Shown: in pieces, positions 1-8,409 of the stretch
Position numbering within the stretch: the stretch's first letter is position 1
How the letters are laid out: each line of letters opens with the position of its first letter
NCBI GenBank assembly: GCA_023266955.1
Contig: JAHFOH010000001.1
Coordinates: forward strand, 11,850-35,819
Direction of reading: 5' to 3'
Origin: Nitrososphaerota archaeon
GTDB taxonomy: Archaea > Thermoproteota > Nitrososphaeria > Nitrososphaerales > JAHFOH01
DNA length: 23,970 nt
The notes under the pieces: generated by a model
What the model was told of the DNA's origin: nothing
Databases searched by the model: none
The model's input: only the letters and a program-made list of their open reading frames with translations
Program-made: the position numbers and the translations under genes

Positions 1-2
1 CT

Positions 3-551
3 CTTGAGCTTGAAATGTCACCCCTTGAAGCTGCACAGCTGGCTCACACTGTGGAGATAAAGCTCCAAACAGGTTTAGGGACCGTTGCTGCAGAGTTCAA
101 TGGTGGTCTGGAAATAAGATCTGAGCCTGGGGCTCCAGGCTTCGGCAAGGTGCTTCGAATACCGGTTAGCGACGAATACAGAGTTGTCGCTTTGCACAAC
201 GGGCCTATGAGCACTAGCAGGCTGCTAAACGATGCAGCGATTCGAGCAAAGATCAACACAATTGGAGGCAGATTAACTGATGCGCTCTTGAGAGACACGA
301 GGCTTGCGAGATTCCTTGAACTGAGCCAAGAATTCACGACAGCGATTGGCGTCGCAAATGACGAGCTCCTCAGCCTGATGGTCCGAGCAACAGAACTTGG
401 ATATCACTTAGGAATGGCAATGTTTGGGCGGACATTGTTCACAGTTGTTCGTGACAGTGAAGTCAACGAGGTGCTCGCGCTACTGCGGGATGGACCAGAG
501 GGGAGGGTTATTGTTGCCCCTCTAGATAGCTCAGGTGCCCACAGAATTTGA
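3..551 (+). CDS. Pantoate kinase (PoK), GHMP family, 5'-truncated by window edge
   Basis: This is the C-terminal part of an archaeal pantoate kinase, which phosphorylates pantoate with ATP to 4-phosphopantoate, the archaeal route to CoA. The reading frame is open to the first bases of the window, so the first ATG at position 15 is internal and the true start lies upstream. About 183 residues are visible. Archaeal PoKs are usually near 280-300 residues, so roughly the first 100 residues, including the GHMP ATP-binding loop, are missing. Visible features are the early helix (SPLEAAQLAH), the segment GLGTVAAEFNGGLEIR followed by EPGAPGFGK, and a C-terminal GHMP-like region. The assignment is supported by the next gene, phosphopantothenate synthetase, which uses the product and whose ATG overlaps this stop by one base (TGATG), implying translational coupling. 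Confidence 0.85.
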   Translation, partial: LELEMSPLEAAQLAHTVEIKLQTGLGTVAAEFNGGLEIRSEPGAPGFGKVLRIPVSDEYRVVALHNGPMSTSRLLNDAAIRAKINTIGGRLTDALLRDTRLARFLELSQEFTTAIGVANDELLSLMVRATELGYHLGMAMFGRTLFTVVRDSEVNEVLALLRDGPEGRVIVAPLDSSGAHRI

Positions 552-1324
552 TGAGCCTTCAGATCCCACCCACTCACCCTCGTGCTGTCTCTTTACGAAT
601 CAGACAAACCCTGATTGAGGGCTGGAAGAGAGACGTTGTCACTGAAGCTGGGTTGATCGCTCATGGCCGGGGAGAGGCATTCGACTATTTGCTTGGGGAA
701 TCAACGACGCCACCTGCAGCGAATGCAATTGAAGCAGCTGCTTCTTCTTTGATCCTGGCCTCTTATCCAGTCATCTCAGTCAATGGTAATTCAGCAGCCC
801 TGGCGGCGCGTGAACTCGTTCAGCTAGCATCCACCTCTGACGCGAAGCTCGAAGTGAATCTCTTTCACCGCACTGAGAAACGGATGGTGAAGGTTGCCAA
901 ATTGCTGCGCGAGTACGGGGCTACCGAGGTGTTGGGATTGCATTACCTTCGTGCGACGATACCTGGTTTGGACAGCCCCCGCGGCTGGGCGGATCCTAAC
1001 GGGATTTTTGTGGCGGATGTGGTGCTTGTGCCTCTGGAGGATGGTGATCGGACAGTGGCTCTGCGCAGACTGGGGAAGAAGGTAATTGCCGTGGATCTCA
1101 ATCCGCTTTCAAGAACCTCGCAAGCGGCATCGATTACGATAGTAGACAACATTGTGCGAGCTGTTCCAAGATTGGTCTCAGAGGTGAAGAGGCTGAAGAA
1201 GAAGGACGCAAAAGCCGTTCGGCGTCTCTCGGAATCATACGATAATCGCAAGACATTGGCGGCCTCGATTCGATTGATGTTAGGACGACTAAGACAACTC
1301 TCCGAGACCAGCTCAGGTGAGTAA
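551..1324 (+). CDS. 4-phosphopantoate--beta-alanine ligase (archaeal phosphopantothenate synthetase)
   Basis: This archaeal enzyme joins 4-phosphopantoate to beta-alanine with ATP to give 4-phosphopantothenate, replacing bacterial PanC plus CoaA. The whole length matches the family: an N-terminal helical region (IPPTHPRAVSLRIRQTLIEG), then an alternating alpha/beta core with the nucleotide-site segments SVNGNSAALAA and VNLFHRTEKR, then a later DGDRTVALRRLGKKVIAVDLNPLSR block and a basic C-terminal helix. At 257 residues it has the usual family length. An in-frame TTG lies three bases earlier at 548. I prefer the ATG at 551 because it overlaps the pantoate kinase stop by one base. The next gene, panB, starts two bases after this stop. 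The enzyme is cytoplasmic. Family assignment is by recognition of conserved blocks. Confidence 0.9.
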   Translation: MSLQIPPTHPRAVSLRIRQTLIEGWKRDVVTEAGLIAHGRGEAFDYLLGESTTPPAANAIEAAASSLILASYPVISVNGNSAALAARELVQLASTSDAKLEVNLFHRTEKRMVKVAKLLREYGATEVLGLHYLRATIPGLDSPRGWADPNGIFVADVVLVPLEDGDRTVALRRLGKKVIAVDLNPLSRTSQAASITIVDNIVRAVPRLVSEVKRLKKKDAKAVRRLSESYDNRKTLAASIRLMLGRLRQLSETSSGE

Positions 1325-1326
1325 CT

Positions 1327-2193
1327 TTGAGCTCTCAAAGCCCCAGGAAGATATCGGTGTCTGAGATACTGAGACGAAAACGAGAGCATGTCAAGATCGT
1401 GGCTATTACCGCTTACGATTATCCGACTTCCCTTCTAGCAGACCGCAGTGGCGTCGATATCATACTAGTTGGAGACTCGGGCGGTATGGTTGTGCTTGGG
1501 TACCAAGACACTCGCCCAGTGTCAGTCGATGAAATGCTCATGATGGCGAAGGCTGTCTCGAGGGGTGGGCGACGTGCACTCCTAGTTGGCGATATGCCTT
1601 TCATGTCATATCAAGCAGGACTTGAGGAAGCCATTCGAAATGCTGGAAGGTTCATCAAGGAAGCGGGCATGGATGCAGTGAAGATAGAGGGAGGCCGCGA
1701 ATTTGCACCAACAGTCAGGGCTCTATCCCGGGTTGGCATACCGGTCATGGCGCACATTGGCTTTACCCCCCAAACCACTCCGACTTTGGAGGGCTATAGA
1801 GTTCAGGGCAAGACGGTCGAAGAAACCGCCAAACTCGTAGAAGACGCCGTCAGCCTAGCAGAGGCAGGTGCTTTCAGTCTCGTGTTGGAAATGACCACTG
1901 TGGAAGCGGCGAAAGCAATTACTGAGGCGGTGCCTATTCCAACGATAGGGATAGGCGGAGGACCATTCTCCGATGGTCAGATTCTTGTTCTACATGATGT
2001 CCTCGGATTATTCGAGCGCTTTACTCCGAAATTTGTCAAAAGATACCTCAGTCTCTCAGGGGAGATCCTCAAGGCGCTGCAGACCTATAGGGATGATGTG
2101 TTGAATGGTCAGTTTCCAGGAGAGGAACATTCCTTCCACATGGACATAGCTGAGGTCGAGAAACTACAGCTGAGAGCAAGGCGTCCGAATTGA
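1327..2193 (+). CDS. panB: 3-methyl-2-oxobutanoate hydroxymethyltransferase (ketopantoate hydroxymethyltransferase)
   Basis: PanB transfers a one-carbon unit from methylene-tetrahydrofolate or an archaeal folate analogue to 2-oxoisovalerate, giving ketopantoate. It is a 288-residue TIM-barrel protein of normal length. The Mg2+-binding acids known from the family are all present: D50 in VGDSGG, D89 in VGDMPF and E121 in VKIEGG. The catalytic glutamate is E188 in LVLEM. The start is TTG at 1327. No ATG occurs near the N-terminus, and the conserved sequence begins almost at once (ISVSEILRRKRE), so TTG is well supported, with a GTG at 1357 as a poorer alternative. It lies between phosphopantothenate synthetase (2-base gap) and panE (4-base overlap), so the four genes very probably form one transcript. 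Confidence 0.96.
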   Translation: MSSQSPRKISVSEILRRKREHVKIVAITAYDYPTSLLADRSGVDIILVGDSGGMVVLGYQDTRPVSVDEMLMMAKAVSRGGRRALLVGDMPFMSYQAGLEEAIRNAGRFIKEAGMDAVKIEGGREFAPTVRALSRVGIPVMAHIGFTPQTTPTLEGYRVQGKTVEETAKLVEDAVSLAEAGAFSLVLEMTTVEAAKAITEAVPIPTIGIGGGPFSDGQILVLHDVLGLFERFTPKFVKRYLSLSGEILKALQTYRDDVLNGQFPGEEHSFHMDIAEVEKLQLRARRPN

Positions 2194-3143
2194 GGGTCGC
2201 TATAGTGGGGCCGGGGGCAATAGGTACACTATTTGCTACATATCTGAAGGCGGCCGGAATTGATACTGTACTCATAGATTACGATCCTGAAAGAGCTAGA
2301 AGAATTAGCTCAAAGCCGCTAGTTGTATGGTCCAAGCGAGGGTCCATTGAGGCTAGCGTGGAATGTGTGTCAGACGTAGCGGTGGCTAAGGAAGCCGAGC
2401 ATGTCCTAATCTCAGTAAAGGCCTACAGCACAGAGGCAGCGGCCCAAGCCTTAGGCCTAAATGTGAGTTCACCCCACGTAGTCTCATTACAGAACGGTTT
2501 AGGGAATCTCGAAATTCTAGGAAAATGGTTTGACCCTAGCCAGATTTCAGCAGCCTCAACAGGGGAGGCCTCAACCTACATTGCTCCGGGCGAAGTTTAT
2601 CACGCCGCTTCTGGTGTCACAAAGATAGCGCCGTTAACGGCAAAATGCATGACGCTCTCTTTGAAACTTGTCAAATTGCTTCAAAAAGCTGGCTTTGACT
2701 CCGTCCTAATTGATAACCCTGAGACGGTGATATGGGAAAAGCTGATCATCAATTCTTCAATTAACGCTGTAACCGCGATTGCAAGGATCAAAAACGGAGA
2801 TATCCTCAGGTACCCTAGCCTGAAAACGCTGACATCCGAAGTTGCTCAGGAAAGCTACGAAGTCGCTCTGAAGAAGGGTATTATCCCGGATTTCAAGGAT
2901 CCAGCCGGCATGGTCCTTACAGCCGCCTCCACCACCTCCAAAAACAAATCTTCGATGCTGCAAGACATTGAACGGGGAAGAAGGACTGAGGTTGACTTCA
3001 TTAACGGAGCGATATACAGCCTAGGAGAGGCATCTGGCGTACCGACACCTCTGAACGCGACGTTGTATGTTATTGTGAAGTCAATGGAAGAGAGACTTAT
3101 GAAGACATCAGCTAGGTTAGAACCGGCCATAGTCGCTTCGTAA
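2190..3143 (+). CDS. panE: 2-dehydropantoate 2-reductase (ketopantoate reductase)
   Basis: PanE reduces ketopantoate to pantoate with NADPH, supplying pantoate kinase encoded at the head of this operon. The Rossmann dinucleotide-binding loop GPGAIG lies at residues 7-12, followed by LIDYDPERARR, which would contact the adenine ribose phosphate. The C-terminal helical domain carries the family's catalytic lysine, K184 in WEKLIINSSINAVTA, and the substrate-binding TEVDFINGAI block with its glutamate. At 317 residues it is a normal length. It starts with TTG at 2190, overlapping the panB stop by four bases (TTGA), a typical coupling arrangement. With the three upstream genes it completes the route from oxoisovalerate to phosphopantothenate. 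An aspartate decarboxylase for beta-alanine and the later CoA steps are not in the window. Confidence 0.95.
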   Translation: MRVAIVGPGAIGTLFATYLKAAGIDTVLIDYDPERARRISSKPLVVWSKRGSIEASVECVSDVAVAKEAEHVLISVKAYSTEAAAQALGLNVSSPHVVSLQNGLGNLEILGKWFDPSQISAASTGEASTYIAPGEVYHAASGVTKIAPLTAKCMTLSLKLVKLLQKAGFDSVLIDNPETVIWEKLIINSSINAVTAIARIKNGDILRYPSLKTLTSEVAQESYEVALKKGIIPDFKDPAGMVLTAASTTSKNKSSMLQDIERGRRTEVDFINGAIYSLGEASGVPTPLNATLYVIVKSMEERLMKTSARLEPAIVAS

Positions 3144-3164
3144 TGGAAGATAACAAAAAGTTAC

Positions 3165-3178
3165 CTTCTTGTGAGAAG
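3165..3178 (+). other. Small hairpin downstream of panE
   Basis: CTTCT and AGAAG form a 5-base-pair stem around a TGTG loop, 22 bases after the panE stop. A second tiny inverted repeat, TAAC and GTTA around five A residues, lies just before it at 3151-3163. Neither is followed by a U-rich tract, so a terminator role is possible but weak. The rest of the gap between panE and smc holds the smc promoter. Confidence 0.25.
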
Positions 3179-3180
3179 TC

Positions 3181-3190
3181 ATTATAAACA
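3181..3190 (+). promoter_or_regulatory. TATA box for the smc-scpA-scpB operon
   Basis: The AT-rich element ATTATAAACA fits an archaeal TATA box. Its centre lies about 63 bases before the smc ATG, which predicts a start of transcription near 3211 and a leader of some 35-40 bases. The leader contains AGGTGG at 3231-3236, a Shine-Dalgarno-like match 12 bases before the ATG. This is the clearest leadered promoter in the window. Confidence 0.55.
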
Positions 3191-3248
3191 GGCTAAAATA
3201 GCAAGACTTGTTTCTCTTCACCAGTAGCTTAGGTGGATCCACAAGTCA

Positions 3249-6200
3249 ATGGTCAAGATCAGGAGAGTTGAGATAAGGGGATTCAAGTCGCTGGGGGGGA
3301 GAGTCTCAACTCTCCTATTCGACCAAGGCCTAACGTCTATTACAGGACCTAATGGTTCGGGAAAGAGTAACATCTTTGACGCGATTCTCTTCTGTCTAGG
3401 GGAGAATAGCCCGAAAGCTCTCAGAGTAAGCAGACTCAATTCTCTAATCTATGACGGTGGACCGGACAGAGAAAGCCCACTCAGTCTAAGGGCCTCCCTC
3501 CAGTTCGACAACTCAGATCGCAGGATCCCCGTCGACTCTGATTCCGTTGTGGTTACAAGGGAAATTAATAGGAAGGGTGAAAGCAACTACTATCTCAACG
3601 GTAAGAAGGTACACCGGACACAACTAACTGAAACACTGGAGCTGGCGCTCATATCTCCAGGCGGACTCAATGTCGTACCGCAAGGTATGGTGACGCGTAT
3701 CTCAGAGCTCCTTCCTGACGAAAAACGAGAGTTAATCGAACAAGCTGTGGGAATATCACAGTTCGATGAGAGGAAAGCTGAGGCGATCAAACAGGTACAG
3801 CAGGCTGATACAAAGCTGCAGATTGCTGTGGCACGGATAGGCGAGATAAAGAATCGAGTGGAGTCGCTCGAGGCTGAGAGAAATGACCAACTGAGACTGA
3901 AACAGCTTGAGGATAATATTCGATGGCTTAGGGCAGTCATAGTCTCAGGTAAGTTTGCTTCGGTTAGATTGCAGATTGTCGAGGTAAATCGGACTCTGAG
4001 AACGTTGCAAGAGAAAAGATTGGAGCGGCTATCAGCGCTGGAGGCAATCAAGTTTGAAATCTCTGCGGTCGAGGCGCAGAGAAGAAAGTTTGTGGAGACC
4101 ATAGTCGAGGGCGGCGGGAGTCGTCAAGTCGAGATAGAGTTTGACATTGGCAAGACCTCAAACGAGCTCGACAGGCTCAGTAGAGAAATTCAAGAATCGC
4201 AGTCAATTTTGGCGAAGGCGAACGAAAACCTTCCCTATCTCCGCGACATGCGGCAGAAACACGTTAATGATGTCGAGCAGCTTCGCCCTAGGATTCGAGA
4301 ATCCAAGTCGAAGCTTAGAGATTACCGAAATCTAGAGAGAGAGGGCGAGCGAGAACTAAATTCTCTTGCCAAGGAACTCTCAAGAGCGGCAAGCTCCCGT
4401 GACGCTGCCGGTGAGAAGTCACTGAGGCTTGAGGCGAGAATCAACGAATTAACCCCGGAGGGTACAAACCTATCCATCAAAATTAACAACCTCAAGGAAA
4501 GAATGGGGATATTGAAAGAGAGACTCGATTCCCTCCAGAGTAAGGCATCTGCCTTTTCAGATACTCTTGCTAAGCTTGAGGCAAACTTGGTGGAGCTAAA
4601 GAATCTGAGAGAACGCGAGGGGGAATCGCTAGGAAAAGTGGATACCTCGCTTGAGCGAGTCTATGAGATGAAGCAGAGAATAGAAGATGAAATCTCGACC
4701 GGTATTGACACCCTTGAGAAAGCCAGCGGCGAGGTGACGAGATATGAAGTGCATAGAGAGCTAGCGGAGACTTTCGCTTCTGAAGAAATTGGGCTTCAGA
4801 AACTCAGGCAACTCTCGGAAGCTGGGGCTATTGAAGGTCTTGTAGGTAAACTAGATGAGCTGATCAGTTACGATCGGGTGTATGAGAGGGCTATCTTTGC
4901 TGTCGGAAAAGCATGGCTGAAGGCCCTCCTGATGAATGATTTGCGAAGTCTCCTCAAGGTAGCTGAGGTCGTCAGGCGGCTGAAGCTCGGAAGAATCATT
5001 CTGGTTCCGGTCTCCGAAGTGCGAAACTCGATGGCTGCGTCTCCGCCGAGAGTTGAGGGCGTGCTCGGGCCCTTGGCCGATTTCGTGTCAGCTCCGAAGA
5101 AGCTAGCTGGAGTTGTGAACTTCATTTTTGGAGACACCATACTTGTCAATTCGCCCAAGGCAGCATACGAAGTAGCATCAAGTGGTCTGAGGAGCGTAAC
5201 CACGTCTGGTGATCTATTCGCGCCGAATAGTAGTGCATTTGAAACAGGTTACTCAGCTAAATTTGATTTGATTCTAAAACTGGTTCACGATTCAGCATCC
5301 GTCTCATCTGTCAAAGATGCAACCGAGTCTCTGCGCAAGTTGATTGCCAAGCGCAAGTCGGACCTCAAGAAGCTGGAGGGGCAGAGTAAGGTTCTTGGAA
5401 AGGCAAGACTGGAAAGAAGACTGACACTTGAACGACATCGGGCTGAAATCATCACGATTGGCCGAATGATTGGCAAGTACAGTCGATTGAAGAAATTGAT
5501 GCAGAGGAAGCTCGTTTCATTGCGCAATTCTACGGAGAAGGATGCCTCTGCCCTTAACCGACTGGTCACTAGATACGAGAAGCGGACAATGTTGCTGTCA
5601 AGTTTGAAGGAGAAGTTGCAAACCCTTTCTCCTGAACCGTTCAATGAACCAATCAGAGACCTTCAAAACAGGCGTGCCAAACTTATTGCTAAGCTAGAAG
5701 ATATCGCCTCGCAAGTAAGAGAGGAAACCACAAGGATGGCAAGAGATCAGGCGAATCTTGAAATCAACTTACAGCCTTCCTTAGAGAGAATCGTTACCGA
5801 AATTGCAAATTATGAGGAACAAATCTCAATGCGGACTGGTATTTTGCAGAATGGGACTCCTAAAACCAGTGAACTCACGGAGCGACTGACTGCGCTTAGG
5901 AACCAAGGGAGCGAACTTCTGGAAGCATCGAGGAACTCCAAGCAAATCGTGGATGGCTTCGAGCAGAAACTGGAGGAACTACGTCATCGCGAAATACAGG
6001 TCTCTCAAGCTCTTGCGTCAGTCGACAGGCAGCTTATTTTGGTTGAGCGGGAAATTGACGAGCTTTCCAAGCAAGCACGATCTTTTGAAACTGAGCTATC
6101 GGTGCTCGGGTATTCCCATTCTCTGGAGACTTTTGAATCCGCCGAGGTTACGGTGAGTGAGCTGACGCGCGAATATGATGGCCTGAAGGATGGCGTGAAC

Positions 6201-6800
6201 CTTTTGGCCGATAGAACATACAAGGAGATCTTTGAAGGCTATCGGAACCTGTCGCTGAGACGAAATCAACTCAGTGTGGAGAGGGATAAGATTGTGCACT
6301 TTATTGAAGATGTAGAAGCAGAGAAGCGGCGAGTCTTCTTGGAGGCGTTCGGAAAGGTAGACCGGGAGTTAAGAGCTGTATTTGTAAAACTTAGCGGGGG
6401 ATCTGCGTGGCTCGAATTGGAGAATCCGGAGGAAATCTTCTCAAGCGGTATGTTTCTTATGACACAATTCCCTGGAAAGATCGCAAGGGAGTCGAGCTCC
6501 GTGAGCGGAGGAGAAAAAACTGTTTCTGCTATAGCCTTCATAATTGCAGTCCAATCCGTCTTCCCTTCACCTTTCTATCTTTTCGACGAGATTGATGCCC
6601 ATCTTGACGTGGTTAACGCGGAAAGGCTGGCCGACCTGCTGAAGGAGAGATCAGAGTCGTCACAAATAATTATTGTCACGCTTAAGGACTCGATGGTCTC
6701 GCGTGCAAGCTTAGTCTACGGAGTATATATGACAGACGGAGTGTCGCAAGTCATTCGATACCGCCCTGGACTGGAGGTCGTGATGAAAGGTGTCAAGTGA
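3249..6800 (+). CDS. smc: Chromosome segregation ATPase SMC
   Basis: SMC forms the ring-shaped ATPase that condenses and segregates the chromosome with ScpA and ScpB. The 1183 residues show the full five-part layout: N-terminal ATPase head with Walker A GPNGSGKSN at residues 33-41; a long coiled coil to about residue 520; a globular hinge from about 520 to 660 (beginning GAIEGLVGKLDELI, with VYERAIFAVGKAWLKALL); a second coiled coil to about 1040; and the C-terminal head with ABC signature VSGGEKT near 1086 and Walker B FYLFDEIDAHLD near 1110. Length is typical of bacterial and archaeal SMC. The ATG at 3249 is preceded by an SD-like AGGTGG. scpA begins inside the last codons. Sulfolobus-type Crenarchaeota lack canonical SMC, so this gene helps narrow the host. 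Confidence 0.97.
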   Translation: MVKIRRVEIRGFKSLGGRVSTLLFDQGLTSITGPNGSGKSNIFDAILFCLGENSPKALRVSRLNSLIYDGGPDRESPLSLRASLQFDNSDRRIPVDSDSVVVTREINRKGESNYYLNGKKVHRTQLTETLELALISPGGLNVVPQGMVTRISELLPDEKRELIEQAVGISQFDERKAEAIKQVQQADTKLQIAVARIGEIKNRVESLEAERNDQLRLKQLEDNIRWLRAVIVSGKFASVRLQIVEVNRTLRTLQEKRLERLSALEAIKFEISAVEAQRRKFVETIVEGGGSRQVEIEFDIGKTSNELDRLSREIQESQSILAKANENLPYLRDMRQKHVNDVEQLRPRIRESKSKLRDYRNLEREGERELNSLAKELSRAASSRDAAGEKSLRLEARINELTPEGTNLSIKINNLKERMGILKERLDSLQSKASAFSDTLAKLEANLVELKNLREREGESLGKVDTSLERVYEMKQRIEDEISTGIDTLEKASGEVTRYEVHRELAETFASEEIGLQKLRQLSEAGAIEGLVGKLDELISYDRVYERAIFAVGKAWLKALLMNDLRSLLKVAEVVRRLKLGRIILVPVSEVRNSMAASPPRVEGVLGPLADFVSAPKKLAGVVNFIFGDTILVNSPKAAYEVASSGLRSVTTSGDLFAPNSSAFETGYSAKFDLILKLVHDSASVSSVKDATESLRKLIAKRKSDLKKLEGQSKVLGKARLERRLTLERHRAEIITIGRMIGKYSRLKKLMQRKLVSLRNSTEKDASALNRLVTRYEKRTMLLSSLKEKLQTLSPEPFNEPIRDLQNRRAKLIAKLEDIASQVREETTRMARDQANLEINLQPSLERIVTEIANYEEQISMRTGILQNGTPKTSELTERLTALRNQGSELLEASRNSKQIVDGFEQKLEELRHREIQVSQALASVDRQLILVEREIDELSKQARSFETELSVLGYSHSLETFESAEVTVSELTREYDGLKDGVNLLADRTYKEIFEGYRNLSLRRNQLSVERDKIVHFIEDVEAEKRRVFLEAFGKVDRELRAVFVKLSGGSAWLELENPEEIFSSGMFLMTQFPGKIARESSSVSGGEKTVSAIAFIIAVQSVFPSPFYLFDEIDAHLDVVNAERLADLLKERSESSQIIIVTLKDSMVSRASLVYGVYMTDGVSQVIRYRPGLEVVMKGVK

Positions 6801-7455
6801 AGCCCTCAACCTATCCAAACCTCCACTCAACCTGCTCGTTGATCCGACTTCAGTGCGGGGACACAAACCTTGGGAGATTGATATCAGCAAGCTTCTTGAA
6901 CTTTTTTTGTCATTGATGACGCAGAGAGGCCGGCTTGATATGAGACTGTGCGGCTCCGCGGCACTTTCGTCGGCTCTTCTCTATAGGTTCAAGGTCGAGA
7001 GCTTGTTCCTCTTCGAGAAACTTTTACTCCAACGTAAGCAGATTTCGTATCATGAGCCCCCACAGATCATGCTGATGCCGTTCAGATACGAACTTTACTC
7101 CACCTCCGTGGAGGATCTGATAAACGCACTCTCCGATGTCTTAAACGAAATCTTGACGAGAGGGAAGCCAGAGAGACCGGTTCATAGACTCATCGAGGCC
7201 GAGCCAATAATTGAAATGGACCCCTTCATTACGAACATTCAAGAACTGCTATCATCCTTCAGGAAACAAATTAACCAAGCACTCATTGATCAGGACTCGA
7301 TTTCATTCAGGGAACTCGTCACCGGTATGACAGTTCTGGAGGAAGTGCGTACCTTTATTCTACTCCTTTTCCTAGGGATGGAAGGCGTCATCAGGCTAAC
7401 GGAGGATGAAATGGACATTCGCATCGTTCCCGCACATGGCAATGTCACTAAGTGA
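6790..7455 (+). CDS. scpA: Segregation and condensation protein A (kleisin)
   Basis: ScpA is the kleisin subunit that bridges the two SMC heads. The 221-residue product has the kleisin ends: an N-terminal block (PPLNLLVDP, then WEIDISKLLELFLSLM and a helix with GSAALSSALLYRFKVE) that would bind the SMC coiled-coil neck, a central linker around residues 95-135 rich in PQIMLMPF- and ELYS-type segments, and a C-terminal winged-helix domain (ISFRELVTGMTVLEEVRTFILLLFLGMEG) for the other head. The start is GTG at 6790, overlapping the end of smc by 11 bases. scpB overlaps its 3' end. The gene is somewhat short for bacterial ScpA, as is common in archaea. Assignment rests on both sequence and position. 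Confidence 0.9.
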   Translation: MSSEALNLSKPPLNLLVDPTSVRGHKPWEIDISKLLELFLSLMTQRGRLDMRLCGSAALSSALLYRFKVESLFLFEKLLLQRKQISYHEPPQIMLMPFRYELYSTSVEDLINALSDVLNEILTRGKPERPVHRLIEAEPIIEMDPFITNIQELLSSFRKQINQALIDQDSISFRELVTGMTVLEEVRTFILLLFLGMEGVIRLTEDEMDIRIVPAHGNVTK

Positions 7456-7984
7456 CGATGAAATAGGGGCACGAGTCGAAGCTGCTCTCTACGCTGCAGG
7501 TAGGCCCCTATCATTAGAGGACCTGGTCAAGGCCTCAGGTATATCCTCCAAGAGAAGAGTAGTTCGCATTGCCAGGAGTCTCGCACATGCAGTTAAGTCA
7601 AATCTGCGAGCCATTCAAGTTCTAGAATTGGATGGTCAAAGATTTGTCATGCAACTGAAACCTGAGTACAACCCAATTGCAAAGCGATTTGCAATTAAAC
7701 CGTTGCTCCCTACATCAGTTTTGAAGACCCTATCCTACGTTGTGTACTTTCAACCTATCTCTGCGAAGGAAGTTGCCATTCGCAGAGGTCCCCAAGCATA
7801 TGGACATTTGAGAACACTTGAGGAATTTGGCTTCGTGTATGCCGAAAGGAACGCGAGGGCGAGAATATACAGGACAACGCCAAGATTTTCAGAATACTTC
7901 GGGCTGAGTAGTGATCCCCAGGTTATGAAACAACAGCTCGAGAAGCTGGGCGTCGTTCGTCCATATGTACCATCCAAGCCTTAA
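7436..7984 (+). CDS. scpB: Segregation and condensation protein B
   Basis: ScpB dimers bind the ScpA linker and regulate the SMC ring. The protein is two winged-helix domains in tandem. The first is around EIGARVEAALYAAGRPLSLE with the ALYAAGRP hallmark of the family. The second follows VLKTLSYVVYFQPISAKEVAIRRG, with a recognition-helix-like HLRTLEEFGFVYAER and the wing RARIYRTT ending FSEYFGL. The ATG at 7436 is chosen, giving 182 residues and a 20-base overlap with scpA. ATG 7442 is equally possible. An in-frame ATG at 7406 would add ten residues unlike the family and overlap scpA by 50 bases. No Shine-Dalgarno is visible at any of the three. The 3' end of the operon follows. Confidence 0.9.
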   Translation: MAMSLSDDEIGARVEAALYAAGRPLSLEDLVKASGISSKRRVVRIARSLAHAVKSNLRAIQVLELDGQRFVMQLKPEYNPIAKRFAIKPLLPTSVLKTLSYVVYFQPISAKEVAIRRGPQAYGHLRTLEEFGFVYAERNARARIYRTTPRFSEYFGLSSDPQVMKQQLEKLGVVRPYVPSKP

Positions 7985-7988
7985 TTAC
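7979..7988 (+). promoter_or_regulatory. Possible TATA element for the S8e gene
   Basis: CCTTAATTAC, spanning the scpB stop codon, resembles the CCTTAA-type elements before gar1 and elp3. Its centre is about 34 bases before the S8e ATG, which predicts a leader of only about 8 bases, too short for a Shine-Dalgarno; none is visible. A perfect 10-base palindrome CGACTAGTCG lies between element and start at 7993-8002 and could be an operator, but nothing else supports that. Confidence 0.3.
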
Positions 7989-8017
7989 TTCTCGACTAGT
8001 CGTGCTTCGCTTTACTC

Positions 8018-8401
8018 ATGACGAAGCCAGTTGAAAATCTTGCTAAAAGGAAGGTTACGGGAGGGCGCATCAGCCCCCACAGAACGAGAAGATTGTTCGA
8101 AAGGGATGGGTTCTCCGTAGAGACCGTAATAGGACCAGTTGAGATCCGGGCAAGCAGGGTTAGAGGAGGCAGCCTCAAGTCCCAGCTTAGAAGATCTGAG
8201 TTTGCTAACGTCGTCGATACCTCAACTGGGAAATCGGTTAGGGCCAAACTTCTGAGAGTAGTTTCCAACCCCGCTAGCAGGGACTACGAACGACGGCGGA
8301 TAATAACTCGGGGCGCCATCATTGAAACAGAGGTTGGCAAAGCGCGAGTTACTTCGCGACCTTCACAGAATGGAGTCGTAAACGCGATTCTGCTCAAGTA
8401 G
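8018..8401 (+). CDS. rps8e: 30S ribosomal protein S8e
   Basis: Archaeal/eukaryotic small-subunit ribosomal protein eS8, absent from bacteria. The 127-residue product has the family's basic N-terminus (KRKVTGGRISPHRTRRLFERDG), the beta-barrel strands around VIGPVEIRASRVRGG and the conserved ending in which AIIETEVGKARVTSRPSQNGVVNA occurs before a short tail. Length is normal for archaeal S8e. The ATG at 8018 lacks a Shine-Dalgarno and may be read from a very short leader. The SRP19 gene follows after 8 bases, so the two are probably co-transcribed. Function in the 30S body is family knowledge; recognition here is firm. Confidence 0.95.
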   Translation: MTKPVENLAKRKVTGGRISPHRTRRLFERDGFSVETVIGPVEIRASRVRGGSLKSQLRRSEFANVVDTSTGKSVRAKLLRVVSNPASRDYERRRIITRGAIIETEVGKARVTSRPSQNGVVNAILLK

Positions 8402-8409
8402 GAACGGAT

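Noticed and set aside
3144..3180. Intrinsic terminator after panE
   Set aside because: Two small hairpins are present but no T-rich tract follows on the plus strand, so termination is not supported; kept only as a low-confidence hairpin.
3590..4102. Long open frame on the strand opposite smc
   Set aside because: It is a shadow of the smc coiled-coil frame, Ser-rich and low in complexity, with no promoter or motif. Other antisense frames under smc, panB, Trm1, nop5 and the binding protein were rejected for the same reason.
6905..6911. Run of seven T residues as a terminator or slippage site
   Set aside because: It lies within the intact scpA frame, which continues normally with conserved sequence on both sides.
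7993..8002. Perfect palindrome CGACTAGTCG before S8e as an operator
   Set aside because: A single 10-base palindrome with no second copy in the other gaps; chance cannot be excluded.
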